DNA from: an uncultured Bacteroidia bacterium
GTDB taxonomy: Bacteria; Bacteroidota; Bacteroidia; Bacteroidales; UBA932
Assembly: GCA_902781705.1 (NCBI GenBank)
Contig: CACZKE010000013.1
Span: forward strand, 1-64,000
Length of the DNA stretch: 64,000 bases
Direction of reading: 5' to 3'
Position numbers and translations under genes: made by a program. Under the pieces are notes generated by a model. That model did not search any database. It was not told the origin of the DNA and was given only the letters and a program-made list of their open reading frames with translations. Positions 52,397 through 60,424 of this stretch are shown in pieces; the first letter of the stretch is position 1, and every line of letters starts with the position of its first letter.

Positions 52397-54904
52397 CTAA
52401 CGAACAATCACCGGAGGTGCTGTCGGGACGAAGGACCGGCTGCCGTTCTCTGCAACCTTCATCGGGGGTCTGGCAGCGGCGGCGTTGACCGAAGCCTTAC
52501 GGTTTACGGCATCGTAGTTGAGGAAGGCGTCGAAACTGACGCTTTCACCGCTGCGCTTCATGATCTGCTGGTATATCGCCCAGCGTGACGGAGCGTTGAA
52601 ATACTCCATGCCTTCGCGCATCATGCTGTTAGGCGTCGGCCTGTATGCGCCTTTTTCATAGAGGGCGCCGCCTTCATGGATGCCGACCTCGCCTTTGTAG
52701 CGGTCGTCAGCCAGGAAAGCGCTCCACCTGACCGTCTTGGGATCGTTCGTGAAATCAACGTTGGAGTACCACCCGTATTTTTTGTAAGCATCGTTATACT
52801 CGGCGATGTGCTCGGCCGGGGCGGCACCCGCGAACTGACTGTATTCGTCAGCCAGGAAGGCGAAACCGTGTCCTCCCGCCTCATGACGGAGCGTGCTGCC
52901 GAAGACCGACGGATCGTTGCCCATGGAGGATAGATAGGCTACGCCCGTCTGATGGTCGGAGAACAAGAAGCTCGTACCGGCGTGGCGACGCGAGTTGACC
53001 AAGACGGTGACCAGCAGATTGTCGCGGGATTTGATACCGGGCACCTTCATGGCGTATTCATAGCATTTATCGTGATTGCCCCTGACGTATGAGCCGTTGC
53101 CGAACATGGTGGAAAATGCGGTACTGCAACCGTCGCCGATCCGGGCATTCTTCGAGACAGCTTTCACTGCATATACGTTGAAGCGGTTGCGGAACGATTT
53201 GTAAGGCTCGATGGCGAAGAACTCTTCCATGGACTGCTTCATGACCTTCTCATAAAGTCCGTCCCTGCCCATATCCCTGTCGGTGTAGGCATCGCCCATG
53301 AATACGATGTTGATACCCTTGCCGACGGTGGCTTTCTGCAGCGTCATCACTTCGCCATCCTTCGAGTAGTCAACGGATTCATAGGTGTCGGGAATTTCGG
53401 CAGGGCCCAGCAGGGTTTCCAGGAAAGGAATCAGGTCAGAGGAGGCTGTCTTGCCGAAACGTTTCTTGACCGGATCCGGATAATCGGCGAAGGAACTGAA
53501 CAAGATATTGCCGTCCTGATCGTACACTTCGGCCACCGGAACGGCCATGGAGTATGCCGCGTCGTATTTTGTGTAATAAAAGTTGTACCATTGGTCGTAG
53601 CCTCTCTGGATGCATTCATTCTTCTGCAACCCGTAATCGGTGAAGGGTTCGAATCCTTCTGCGACCTGGATTGTGGCGATGACTTCCAGGCCGTCCTGCT
53701 TGTACTTGTCGTAATACCGCTTGAGTTCCGGCATCAGCTCTTTGGAGAAAGGACACCAGGTCGCCCAGATGATATATACCGTATATTTGTTGTCCTTGAC
53801 CACATCCGGGATGGAGAAGGTGGTACCGTCGAGATTCTCCAGCACCTTGCCTTCAAGCCAAAACCTATAACCTGGAATATCCAGGTCGGAAATGTCGAAG
53901 CCATAGTTTTCCTTTTGCCATAGATTGCCATCGGTGATGAAGGCAACCAAATCGTCCCTGCTGTGGAACAGAGAGGAGATTTTTCCGGACAGACAGTTGT
54001 TGTACACGTGCATGAACGCGCTGTAAGACGCCCAGCTGGACGGAATGCTGCCGGAGAACTTATTGTGACCGAGCTGCAGAGACTCCAGGACAGGGGACTG
54101 GAGGCTCTGGGGCAAGGGGCCTTCCATCGAACTGTTGATGTTGACCTCGAAATGGGTCAGTTTTTTCATGTCCGCGAAAACGTCGGACAGCGAGGTCATG
54201 CCTGTGCTCTGGATGACGATTTTCTCAAGGCCGGTAAGCTTGCTGAACGAATCAGGCAGCGTTCCCTGAAGGCCGGGCTCGTCTAAAATGCGGATTCCTG
54301 AAAGCATGTCGCCGAAATCACCGATGCACTCCGGCATTTCCCGATTGATTCCGTAACCGCTGAGGGATATCTGGACGGTCTGCGTTTCGGGATTAAAAGA
54401 GAATCCCGGCAAGGATCCGTCCGGCGTCCAGGGTTGCTTCTCCCATCCCTTGGCGCCCCAGGCTTCAAGGACCCTTTCCATGATCTGACGGGCCTGGAGC
54501 TCCTTGCTTGACGTTCCCGGAGTGACGGTTACGGAACACGTCGCGGTCTTCCCGCCGTCGGCAGTCGTCACGGTGATGGTCGCCGATCCGGTTTTGACGG
54601 CAGTCACTTTTCCCTTGTCGTCAACCGTTGCAATGCCGGTATCGGAGGACTTCCAACTGACATCCTTATTGGACGCATTGCCCGGAGATATGGTGGCCGT
54701 CAATGTTTCGGAGCTCCCTTCTACAAGGCTGAGGGATGATTTATTGAGAGAGACTCCCGTCACCGAGACTGTTGTCGGCGTCGGTGTCGGTGTCGGTGTC
54801 GGTGTAGGGTCTGGCTCCTGATGCTGACATCCGGAAAACAAAGCGGCACACGCGGCAAACGCTGTCATTGCCACCAGGCGGAGTGTAAGGAAGGATCGTT
54901 CCAT
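52397..54904 (-). CDS. Multidomain lipoprotein: Big2, leucine-rich, thioredoxin-like, M64 peptidase
   Basis: 835 residues from ATG 54904 (a TTG three codons earlier is less likely). Order: lipobox ALFSGC; a Thr-Pro repeat linker; a Big2 domain (about 45-125); a leucine-rich region (about 190-310); a thioredoxin-like domain (about 345-490) with WATWCPFSKEL, so only one Cys of the CxxC pair; and a C-terminal M64 (IgA-peptidase-like) metallopeptidase (about 510-760). The last has TLRHEAGGHGFAFLADEY, a spaced form of the HExxH zinc motif with the family's downstream DEY. Base composition is visibly less GC-rich than its neighbours. Its place between long direct repeats suggests it was acquired. 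Confidence 0.85.
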   Translation of the reverse strand: MERSFLTLRLVAMTAFAACAALFSGCQHQEPDPTPTPTPTPTPTTVSVTGVSLNKSSLSLVEGSSETLTATISPGNASNKDVSWKSSDTGIATVDDKGKVTAVKTGSATITVTTADGGKTATCSVTVTPGTSSKELQARQIMERVLEAWGAKGWEKQPWTPDGSLPGFSFNPETQTVQISLSGYGINREMPECIGDFGDMLSGIRILDEPGLQGTLPDSFSKLTGLEKIVIQSTGMTSLSDVFADMKKLTHFEVNINSSMEGPLPQSLQSPVLESLQLGHNKFSGSIPSSWASYSAFMHVYNNCLSGKISSLFHSRDDLVAFITDGNLWQKENYGFDISDLDIPGYRFWLEGKVLENLDGTTFSIPDVVKDNKYTVYIIWATWCPFSKELMPELKRYYDKYKQDGLEVIATIQVAEGFEPFTDYGLQKNECIQRGYDQWYNFYYTKYDAAYSMAVPVAEVYDQDGNILFSSFADYPDPVKKRFGKTASSDLIPFLETLLGPAEIPDTYESVDYSKDGEVMTLQKATVGKGINIVFMGDAYTDRDMGRDGLYEKVMKQSMEEFFAIEPYKSFRNRFNVYAVKAVSKNARIGDGCSTAFSTMFGNGSYVRGNHDKCYEYAMKVPGIKSRDNLLVTVLVNSRRHAGTSFLFSDHQTGVAYLSSMGNDPSVFGSTLRHEAGGHGFAFLADEYSQFAGAAPAEHIAEYNDAYKKYGWYSNVDFTNDPKTVRWSAFLADDRYKGEVGIHEGGALYEKGAYRPTPNSMMREGMEYFNAPSRWAIYQQIMKRSGESVSFDAFLNYDAVNRKASVNAAAARPPMKVAENGSRSFVPTAPPVIVR

Positions 54905-55121
54905 ATCACACAAGCATTTGATTATAAAACATTTATCTACCCGCCGTCAAACAAGGGCGTGTCAAAAACGGCACTACATTCGAAAGTTACTGGTTTTCAA
55001 TGGAAAAACCAAATTTACGTCTTACGGCATGTTTTATAACCCCTGCTGTTGTACTTGGTGTTGAATCAGTTGCGTCTTAAAACGTCAAAAACCAGATGGC
55101 AACCATTCTATATGGCCTATT
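54905..55121. other. AT-rich intergenic stretch upstream of the M64 gene
   Basis: This low-GC stretch holds one likely promoter for the M64 gene: TAAATTTG on the minus strand (55017-55010), giving a leader of about 100 bases. No open frame of note, RNA gene or transposon end was recognised. It forms the right part of the DNA lying between the 57-bp repeats. Confidence 0.5.
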
Positions 55122-55178
55122 TTGATGTCACGAAGATACATATCCTTTCACTCGTTTAGAATTGTCGATGCAAATATA
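55122..55178. repeat. 57-bp direct repeat, right copy
   Basis: It duplicates the promoter and first codons of the 52051 gene. Here the reading frame continues only a short way after LRDIK before the sequence diverges, so this is a non-functional 5' fragment. Confidence 0.85.
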
Positions 55179-55189
55179 ACAATATTTTT

Positions 55190-55197
55190 TAACTTTG
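55190..55197 (+). promoter_or_regulatory. Promoter of the radical SAM gene, -7 box
   Basis: TAACTTTG ends 4 bases before the ATG at 55202, so the mRNA is expected to be leaderless. Confidence 0.6.
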
Positions 55198-55201
55198 GCC
55201 C

Positions 55202-56080
55202 ATGGACTTGGAAGGAAGGCGGTATCGCACGGCCGGGGAGCCGGGACAGAAACTGGTCGTAGATGCGGGTTTCACGTGCCCGCATGGCCGGTGTACGTTC
55301 TGCGACAATGCCGCGTTCCATCCTTCGTACAGCGTCCCGTCCAAGAGCATCACGCAGCAGATTGACGAGGGGATTGCCTTCCACGCGGCCAGAGGCCGGA
55401 CACAGGGACCTTATCTGGCTTATTTCCAGTCATTTTCCAATTCTTTTGCCTCCCTTGAGCGCCTGAAGGCCGTGTACGGGGAAGCGTTGGCGCACCCGGC
55501 GGTGGAGGGCATCGTCATCGGCACGCGGCCGGACTGTGTGGATGCGGAGAAACTGGACTTCATCGCTTCGCTGGGCTGTGCGCGGATGGAATACGGGATC
55601 GAGTCCTGCCGGGACGAAACCCTCCGGCGGGTGCATCGCGGGCATGATTTCGCCTGCACGGAACGGGCCGTGCAGGAAACGGCCGCACGGGGGATTCCGG
55701 TCTGCGGCCATTTCATCCTGGGCCTCCCGGGCGAAACGCGGGAAACGCTGCTGGAGGACGTCGCGCACATCAACGCTCTCCCCCTGGACACGGTCAAGTT
55801 TCACCAGTTGCAGATCCTGAAGGGAACGCCGATGGCGGAGGAATTCGCCGCCCGGCCGGAGGATTTCGTCCGGTGGACGCTGGACGGGTATATCGACCTG
55901 CTCTCCGACATCCTGGAGCGCCTGCGGCCGGATATCGCCATCGGCCGTCTTGCCGCCAGCGTGCCGCCCCGCTATCTCGCCGTCCCCGGCTGGGGCGTCA
56001 AGGCCGCGGAGTTATCCGCTCGGCTGGAAACCCGCCTGCGCGAACGCGACGCCTGGCAGGGAAAACTATTCCTGCCCTGA
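55202..56080 (+). CDS. TIGR01212-family radical SAM protein (YhcC-like)
   Basis: 292 residues with a radical SAM cluster motif in FTCPHGRCTFCDN (C-x4-C-x2-C, a short form; many relatives have a longer first loop). Other motifs are YFQSFSNSFA, IGTRPDCVD, EYGIESCRDETLRRVHRGHD and GLPGETRE. The YhcC group has no established reaction. It converges with def, overlapping by 15 bases. Confidence 0.85.
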   Translation: MDLEGRRYRTAGEPGQKLVVDAGFTCPHGRCTFCDNAAFHPSYSVPSKSITQQIDEGIAFHAARGRTQGPYLAYFQSFSNSFASLERLKAVYGEALAHPAVEGIVIGTRPDCVDAEKLDFIASLGCARMEYGIESCRDETLRRVHRGHDFACTERAVQETAARGIPVCGHFILGLPGETRETLLEDVAHINALPLDTVKFHQLQILKGTPMAEEFAARPEDFVRWTLDGYIDLLSDILERLRPDIAIGRLAASVPPRYLAVPGWGVKAAELSARLETRLRERDAWQGKLFLP

Positions 56081-56752
56081 AGGCCACCAATCGGGGCGGG
56101 TGTAGTCGAAGGCACGCCGCTCCGCTGCCCAGGCAGGGGATACGAAAACGGTATCGGCCCGGTCGATATAGAGTTTCCCGTCCAGATGGTCACATTCGTG
56201 CTGGAAGATGACGGCGGTATAGCCGGTGACGGTATCACGCTTAGGCTGAAGCGTTTCCGCATCGACATAAGAGACAATGACGGAGGTGTACCGGGGGACG
56301 AGCCCCCGCATGGGCGGAACGGAAAGGCATCCTTCCGGTCCCTTGCCCATGGGCCCGGACAAGCTGTCCAGGTGCGGATTCAGGTAGCACTCGAAGGGAC
56401 TCCCCTCCTTGTCGAAGCGCTGCACCCAGATGACACGCTTGTCGATGCCGACCTGGGGAGCGGCGATTCCCACGCCGTCCTGCTTCGGGGATTTCACGGT
56501 GGAGAGCATCTTGGCCATCAGCGTCCGAAGGTCCTTCGACTTCAATTCGGCAGGCGTCAGGTCGGCACTGGGAGTCCGGAGGACCGGACTGTCATCCGGC
56601 AGCACGGTCACATACATCACCGAATCGGACTCCCGGATGATGGTGCGCTCCTCGGGCGTAAAGGCCTTCGGACGGTTGACGGCCAGGAACACCGCCGCCA
56701 CGATCAGGATCGGGAAAAGGTACCGGTTGATCTGTCTCATCGTCATGCTCAT
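56066..56752 (-). CDS. def: Peptide deformylase with N-terminal membrane anchor
   Basis: The catalytic domain has all three PDF motifs: GVGIAAPQVG, EGCLSVP and QHECDHLDG, so metal binding by Cys and two His is intact. It is 228 residues long because of an N-terminal hydrophobic segment (INRYLFPILIVAAVFLAVN) and a spacer of about 35 residues. Ordinary PDF is cytosolic; this form would be membrane-anchored or exported. It starts within the radA stop (ATGA). A second, cytosolic deformylase may exist elsewhere in the genome. Confidence 0.9.
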   Translation of the reverse strand: MSMTMRQINRYLFPILIVAAVFLAVNRPKAFTPEERTIIRESDSVMYVTVLPDDSPVLRTPSADLTPAELKSKDLRTLMAKMLSTVKSPKQDGVGIAAPQVGIDKRVIWVQRFDKEGSPFECYLNPHLDSLSGPMGKGPEGCLSVPPMRGLVPRYTSVIVSYVDAETLQPKRDTVTGYTAVIFQHECDHLDGKLYIDRADTVFVSPAWAAERRAFDYTRPDWWPSGQE

Positions 56753-58113
56753 CGGAACAGGGATTTTACGAGGGCCGGAATGTCGGCAACCTTGACGACG
56801 TCGATGCCCTCGGGTTTACGGTCGAAACGGGTGTAGGAGGAAACGAAGATGCGGCGGAAGCCCAGACGGGCCGCTTCCACGGCGCGGCGCTCGGCCTGGG
56901 AGACGGGGCGGATCTCGCCGCTGAGGCCCACTTCGCCGGCGAAGCAGACATCATTCGGGATGGCGTAATCGAAGTTGGAGGAGAGCACGGCCACCACGAC
57001 CGCCAGGTCGCAGGCTGGGTCCGTGATCCGGAGGCCGCCGGCCATGTTCAGGAATACGTCTTTCTGGGAGAGTTTGAATCCGGCCCGGCGCTCCAGCACG
57101 GCGAGGAGCATATTCAGGCGGCGGACGTCAAAGCCCGTCGCGCTGCGCTGCGCCGTACCGTACACGGCCGACGAAACCAGCGCCTGCACTTCGAACATGA
57201 AGGGGCGGTTGCCGTCCAGCATGGCGCTGATGGCCGTGCCGCTGAGACCCGCTTCGTGCTGAGGGATCAGCAGTTCCGAAGGATTGGCCACCTGCCTGAG
57301 TCCGGCACCGGTCATCTCGAAGACCGCCAGTTCGGAGGTGGAGCCGAAACGGTTCTTGATGCTCCTCAGGACCCGGTAGGCACCCCGGTTTTCGCCCTCG
57401 AACTGGAGGACCACATCGACAATGTGCTCCAGGACTTTCGGACCGGCGATGGTCCCCTCCTTCGTGATGTGGCCGATGAGGATGACGGGAATCCCGCTGC
57501 CCTTGGCGAAGCGGAGGAGCGAGGCGGCGACTTCCTTCACCTGCGAAACGGAGCCGGCGGTGGATTCCACGTTCTGGCTGTACATCGTCTGGACCGAGTC
57601 CACGATGACGAGGTCCGGGGCCACGGATTCCGCTTCCGCGAGGATGTTGTCCATCAGCGTTTCGCTGTAAATCAGACAGTTGGAAGCATCGCCACCCAGG
57701 CGGTCCGCCCGCATCTTCACCTGCTTGACGCTCTCTTCGCCCGTGACGTACAGGACCTTGAGGTTCGGACAGGAAAGCGGGATCTGCAGGGATAAGGTGG
57801 ACTTGCCGATACCGGGCTCGCCGCCCATCAGTACCAGGGACCCCTTGACGATGCCGCCGCCGAGGAGCCGGTCCACCTCGGCATTGCCGAGGGAAACGCG
57901 GTCCTCCGCCGTCGTGGACACCTCTTTCAGGGGCATCGGCTTCCGCCCGGCACCTGGAACGGACACCGATGCGGACAAGGGCCGCTTACCGGTGACCACT
58001 TCCTTCTCCACCATCGTATTCCATTCCCCGCAGGCGGGGCACTTGCCCATCCACTTGGAGTATTCGTTGCCGCAGTTCGAGCAGAACCAAACGGTCTTCG
58101 CTTTTGTCGCCAT
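56749..58113 (-). CDS. radA: DNA repair protein RadA/Sms
   Basis: RecA-like branch-migration helicase. 454 residues: four-Cys zinc finger (CSNCG, CPACG) at the N-terminus, Walker A GGEPGIGKSTL, the RadA-specific KNRFGSTSELAVFEM motif and a C-terminal Lon-like domain with LRITDPACDLAVVVAVLSS. Preceded by a -7-like TATCTTCG (58142-58135) that overlaps the end of the upstream terminator. Confidence 0.96.
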   Translation of the reverse strand: MATKAKTVWFCSNCGNEYSKWMGKCPACGEWNTMVEKEVVTGKRPLSASVSVPGAGRKPMPLKEVSTTAEDRVSLGNAEVDRLLGGGIVKGSLVLMGGEPGIGKSTLSLQIPLSCPNLKVLYVTGEESVKQVKMRADRLGGDASNCLIYSETLMDNILAEAESVAPDLVIVDSVQTMYSQNVESTAGSVSQVKEVAASLLRFAKGSGIPVILIGHITKEGTIAGPKVLEHIVDVVLQFEGENRGAYRVLRSIKNRFGSTSELAVFEMTGAGLRQVANPSELLIPQHEAGLSGTAISAMLDGNRPFMFEVQALVSSAVYGTAQRSATGFDVRRLNMLLAVLERRAGFKLSQKDVFLNMAGGLRITDPACDLAVVVAVLSSNFDYAIPNDVCFAGEVGLSGEIRPVSQAERRAVEAARLGFRRIFVSSYTRFDRKPEGIDVVKVADIPALVKSLFR

Positions 58114-58143
58114 ATCGCGTTTCCTTTACTTACGCGAAGATAC

Positions 58144-58178
58144 AAAAAAAAGATATTGTTCCAACCTGGGACAATATC
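58144..58178 (-). terminator. Intrinsic terminator of the small lipoprotein gene
   Basis: On the minus strand, an 11-bp stem (58178-58168 with 58162-58152, one G-U) is followed by eight Ts. It ends the 58207 gene and lies just before the radA promoter. Confidence 0.8.
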
Positions 58179-58206
58179 CGATCCATAGGAGGATATGAAG
58201 GGGAAA

Positions 58207-58422
58207 TTACTCGCCCTTGACTTCCTCGACGACCTCCTGGGCAGCGGCAGCGACGGTGTCGGCAGCAGCGGCGACAGTGGAATCGACAGCCTCGGCGGTG
58301 GCCTCGACGGCCTCCTCGACAGCAGCCTCGGCCTCAGCGGCCTTCTTGGAATTGTTGTTGCCGCAAGCGCTGGCAGCAACCATCATCGCGACGATGGCGA
58401 CGGACACAAATACCTTTTTCAT
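58207..58422 (-). CDS. Small Ala/Glu-rich lipoprotein
   Basis: 71 residues: lipobox AASAC followed by a NNNSKK linker and a helix of Ala, Glu and Val with short repeats (EAVEATAEAV, DSTVAAAADTV). It resembles small envelope lipoproteins of the Lpp type by composition only. Start at MKK 58422. It has its own promoter (TAATTTTG, 58473-58466) and terminator, so it may be highly expressed. Confidence 0.75.
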   Translation of the reverse strand: MKKVFVSVAIVAMMVAASACGNNNSKKAAEAEAAVEEAVEATAEAVDSTVAAAADTVAAAAQEVVEEVKGE

Positions 58423-58465
58423 AGCTGATAAGATATACATTGGTAAAAAAACACTTTTCCGGCCG

Positions 58466-58549
58466 CAAAATTACATCGCATTCCGGACATTTCAAAGAAT
58501 TTTTTAAAAAAATTATAATCTTGGAATGCCCTTGGTATGCAGCGGCATA
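58466..58549 (-). promoter_or_regulatory. Promoter of the lipoprotein gene and AT-rich spacer
   Basis: TAATTTTG (58473-58466, minus) is the likely -7 box. The rest of the gap is A/T-rich (runs near 58500-58520) with a weak GCATA/TATGC stem at 58535-58550 that may end the phosphoesterase transcript. Nothing else was recognised. Confidence 0.45.
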
Positions 58550-59041
58550 TCAGCGTTTTAGTTCGAACACCTCCATATCGTGGATATTTCCGCTATCAAT
58601 ATGAAAGCGGAGGGCCGTCCGAACCGCGTGCCAGCCCTGTTTTCCACAGGCTCCCGGATTGATATACAGCAAGTTGAATGATTTATCCCGCATGACCTTC
58701 AAGATATGGGAATGTCCGCACACGAACACGTCGGGGCGATACTGCCGGATCAGGGCCCGCGCCTCGGGATAGTAATGCCCGGGCGACCCGCCGATGTGCG
58801 TCATCAGGATTTTCAGCCCTTCGCACTCCCAGAAACGGTACACCGGACAGTCGAAAATGAGTTTCCGGTCGTCGCAATTGCCGATGACGCCTTTCATGGG
58901 CTTGAACGCCGCGATCTCCGCCGCCGTATCCAGTCCCCCGCCAAAGTCCCCGGCATGCCAGACCTCGTCCACCGGCTGCAGGAACTCCTTGAATTCGGGG
59001 CTGAATACCCCGTGACTGTCCGATATGAGGCCGATATACAT
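58550..59041 (-). CDS. Metallophosphoesterase, YfcE/MJ0936 type
   Basis: 163-residue cytosolic phosphodiesterase with the complete dimetal motif set: DSHG near the start, GDFGG, GNCDD, THIGG and GHSH. The single-domain size fits the YfcE/MJ0936 family, which hydrolyses phosphodiesters in vitro; the natural substrate is unknown. Starts 3 bases after the rsmE stop, in the operon mutL-rhomboid-EEP-tsaC-rsmE-this gene. Confidence 0.88.
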   Translation of the reverse strand: MYIGLISDSHGVFSPEFKEFLQPVDEVWHAGDFGGGLDTAAEIAAFKPMKGVIGNCDDRKLIFDCPVYRFWECEGLKILMTHIGGSPGHYYPEARALIRQYRPDVFVCGHSHILKVMRDKSFNLLYINPGACGKQGWHAVRTALRFHIDSGNIHDMEVFELKR

Positions 59042-59044
59042 ATG

Positions 59045-59821
59045 CTACCCCCGCGCCAGATACACCGCCGTGGCAGCGACGACTGCGGCCGTTTCGGTAC
59101 GGAGGCGGGAGGCACCGAGGTGCACGGGGATGTAGCCGTGCTCGATGGCGAGGCGCGCCTCTTCCGGCGAGAAATCCCCTTCCGGGCCGATCAGGATGGT
59201 AATGTCCGTTGCGGTGCTCGTGGCAAGGGCCTCCTGGATGGAGATGCGGCGGGTGTCGCCTTCGAAGCAGTACGCGATGAGTTTGAGAGATTCCTTCACC
59301 TGCTCCACAGGTTCGGAATGACAAGGTGTACTGTCATTTCGACCGAGCGAAGCGAGTGGAGAAATCTGTATGAAATCCTTGACGGACAGGGGCTCGGCGA
59401 TTTCGGGGATGCGGGCCTTGAGGGACTGTTTGGTGGCGGAAAGGGCGATCCGGTAAGCCCGGTCGGTCTTGTAGACTTTCCGTTCGGAGCGCTCACCGAT
59501 GACGGGGACGATGCGGTCCACGCCTACCTCGGTGGCTTTTTCCACGAACCACTCGAAACGGTCGTTGTTCTTCGTGGGACAGCAGGCGACGGTGAGCCGG
59601 TACGGATGGCCGCCCCAGCCGGGGATGGCCTCCAGCACCTCCGCTTCGGCCGATTTCGGGTTGTCGTCCGTCAACCGGCAGCGGAACATCGTCCCGCAGC
59701 CGTCGATGACGTGGATTTCATCCCCGACCCGGTGGCGCAGCACCCGGACGCAGTGCCCGGATTCGTCGCTGTCCAGCCGGCAGAGGCGGCCGTCGGAGTC
59801 GTATGCGTAAAAAAGTTCCAC
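59045..59821 (-). CDS. rsmE: 16S rRNA (uracil1498-N3)-methyltransferase
   Basis: SPOUT methyltransferase of the small subunit rRNA. 258 residues: N-terminal PUA-like domain, then CPTKNNDRFEWFVEKATEVGVDRIVPV, and the SAM-binding knot ILIGPEGDFSPEE and HLGASRLRTETA. It is about 20-25 residues longer than usual. The excess (SPLASLGRNDSTPCHSEPVE and flanks, about 145-172) is encoded by a double copy of the dispersed repeat inserted in frame. The insertion lies before the knot and may be tolerated as a surface loop. Confidence 0.93.
   Translation of the reverse strand: MELFYAYDSDGRLCRLDSDESGHCVRVLRHRVGDEIHVIDGCGTMFRCRLTDDNPKSAEAEVLEAIPGWGGHPYRLTVACCPTKNNDRFEWFVEKATEVGVDRIVPVIGERSERKVYKTDRAYRIALSATKQSLKARIPEIAEPLSVKDFIQISPLASLGRNDSTPCHSEPVEQVKESLKLIAYCFEGDTRRISIQEALATSTATDITILIGPEGDFSPEEARLAIEHGYIPVHLGASRLRTETAAVVAATAVYLARG
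59286..59368. repeat. Dispersed repeat, inverted pair, inside rsmE
   Basis: AGATTCCTTCACCTGCTCC...GGTTCGGAATGACA and TGTCATTTCGACCGAGCGAA...GGAGAAATCT face each other around GGTGTAC. The unit is 83 bases and is read through in frame on the minus strand. Confidence 0.85.
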
Positions 59822-60424
59822 CTACATCCGGATAATCTGAACCTGACCGTCCATGGCGACTTTGATGATCTGGGAGGCCTTGCCGGTGGAGCCGGCGTCA
59901 AAGGAGGGCGGAACGACGAAGTCCACGGCATCCTTGATCTCCTGCGGAATGTCGCTGAAGCGCTTGGGCGTGGGCTCGCCGGAGATATTGGCCGATGTGC
60001 TCACGAGGGGACGTCCCAGTTTGAAAATCAAGTCTTTGCAGAAATCGAACAGCGGAATGCGGATGCCCACGGAGCCATCCTCGGCCACCGCATTCCAGGC
60101 GAGGTGCCAGCGGTCGCCGGGCTCTCCCTCGATACCTGCCTGGGCCTCGGGATAGATGATCGTCATCGGGCTGTCATTGACTTCGACGAGATCCACGGCC
60201 ATCGGGGGGATCTCCCGCACGTATTTCGCGACCATGTCCAGGTCATTGGCCAGCAGCACCAGCGACTTGGCTTCGCTGCGCCGCTTGATTTCAAAGATGC
60301 GCGCCACCGCGGAAGGGTTCGTGGCGTCGCAGCCCAGGCCCCACACGGTGTCGGTCGGATACAGGATCGTGCCGCCGGCGCGAAGGGTCTTCAGGGCTTC
60401 GGCAAGGACTTCATCTCTTTTCAT
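59822..60424 (-). CDS. tsaC: Threonylcarbamoyl-AMP synthase
   Basis: Makes threonylcarbamoyl-AMP for the t6A37 modification of tRNAs decoding ANN codons. 200 residues of the short TsaC type (no Sua5 domain), with GGTILYPTDTVWGLGCDA, KRRSEAKSLVLL and the STSANISGEPTP motif. It starts inside the end of the EEP gene and is followed without a gap by rsmE. Confidence 0.93.
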   Translation of the reverse strand: MKRDEVLAEALKTLRAGGTILYPTDTVWGLGCDATNPSAVARIFEIKRRSEAKSLVLLANDLDMVAKYVREIPPMAVDLVEVNDSPMTIIYPEAQAGIEGEPGDRWHLAWNAVAEDGSVGIRIPLFDFCKDLIFKLGRPLVSTSANISGEPTPKRFSDIPQEIKDAVDFVVPPSFDAGSTGKASQIIKVAMDGQVQIIRM

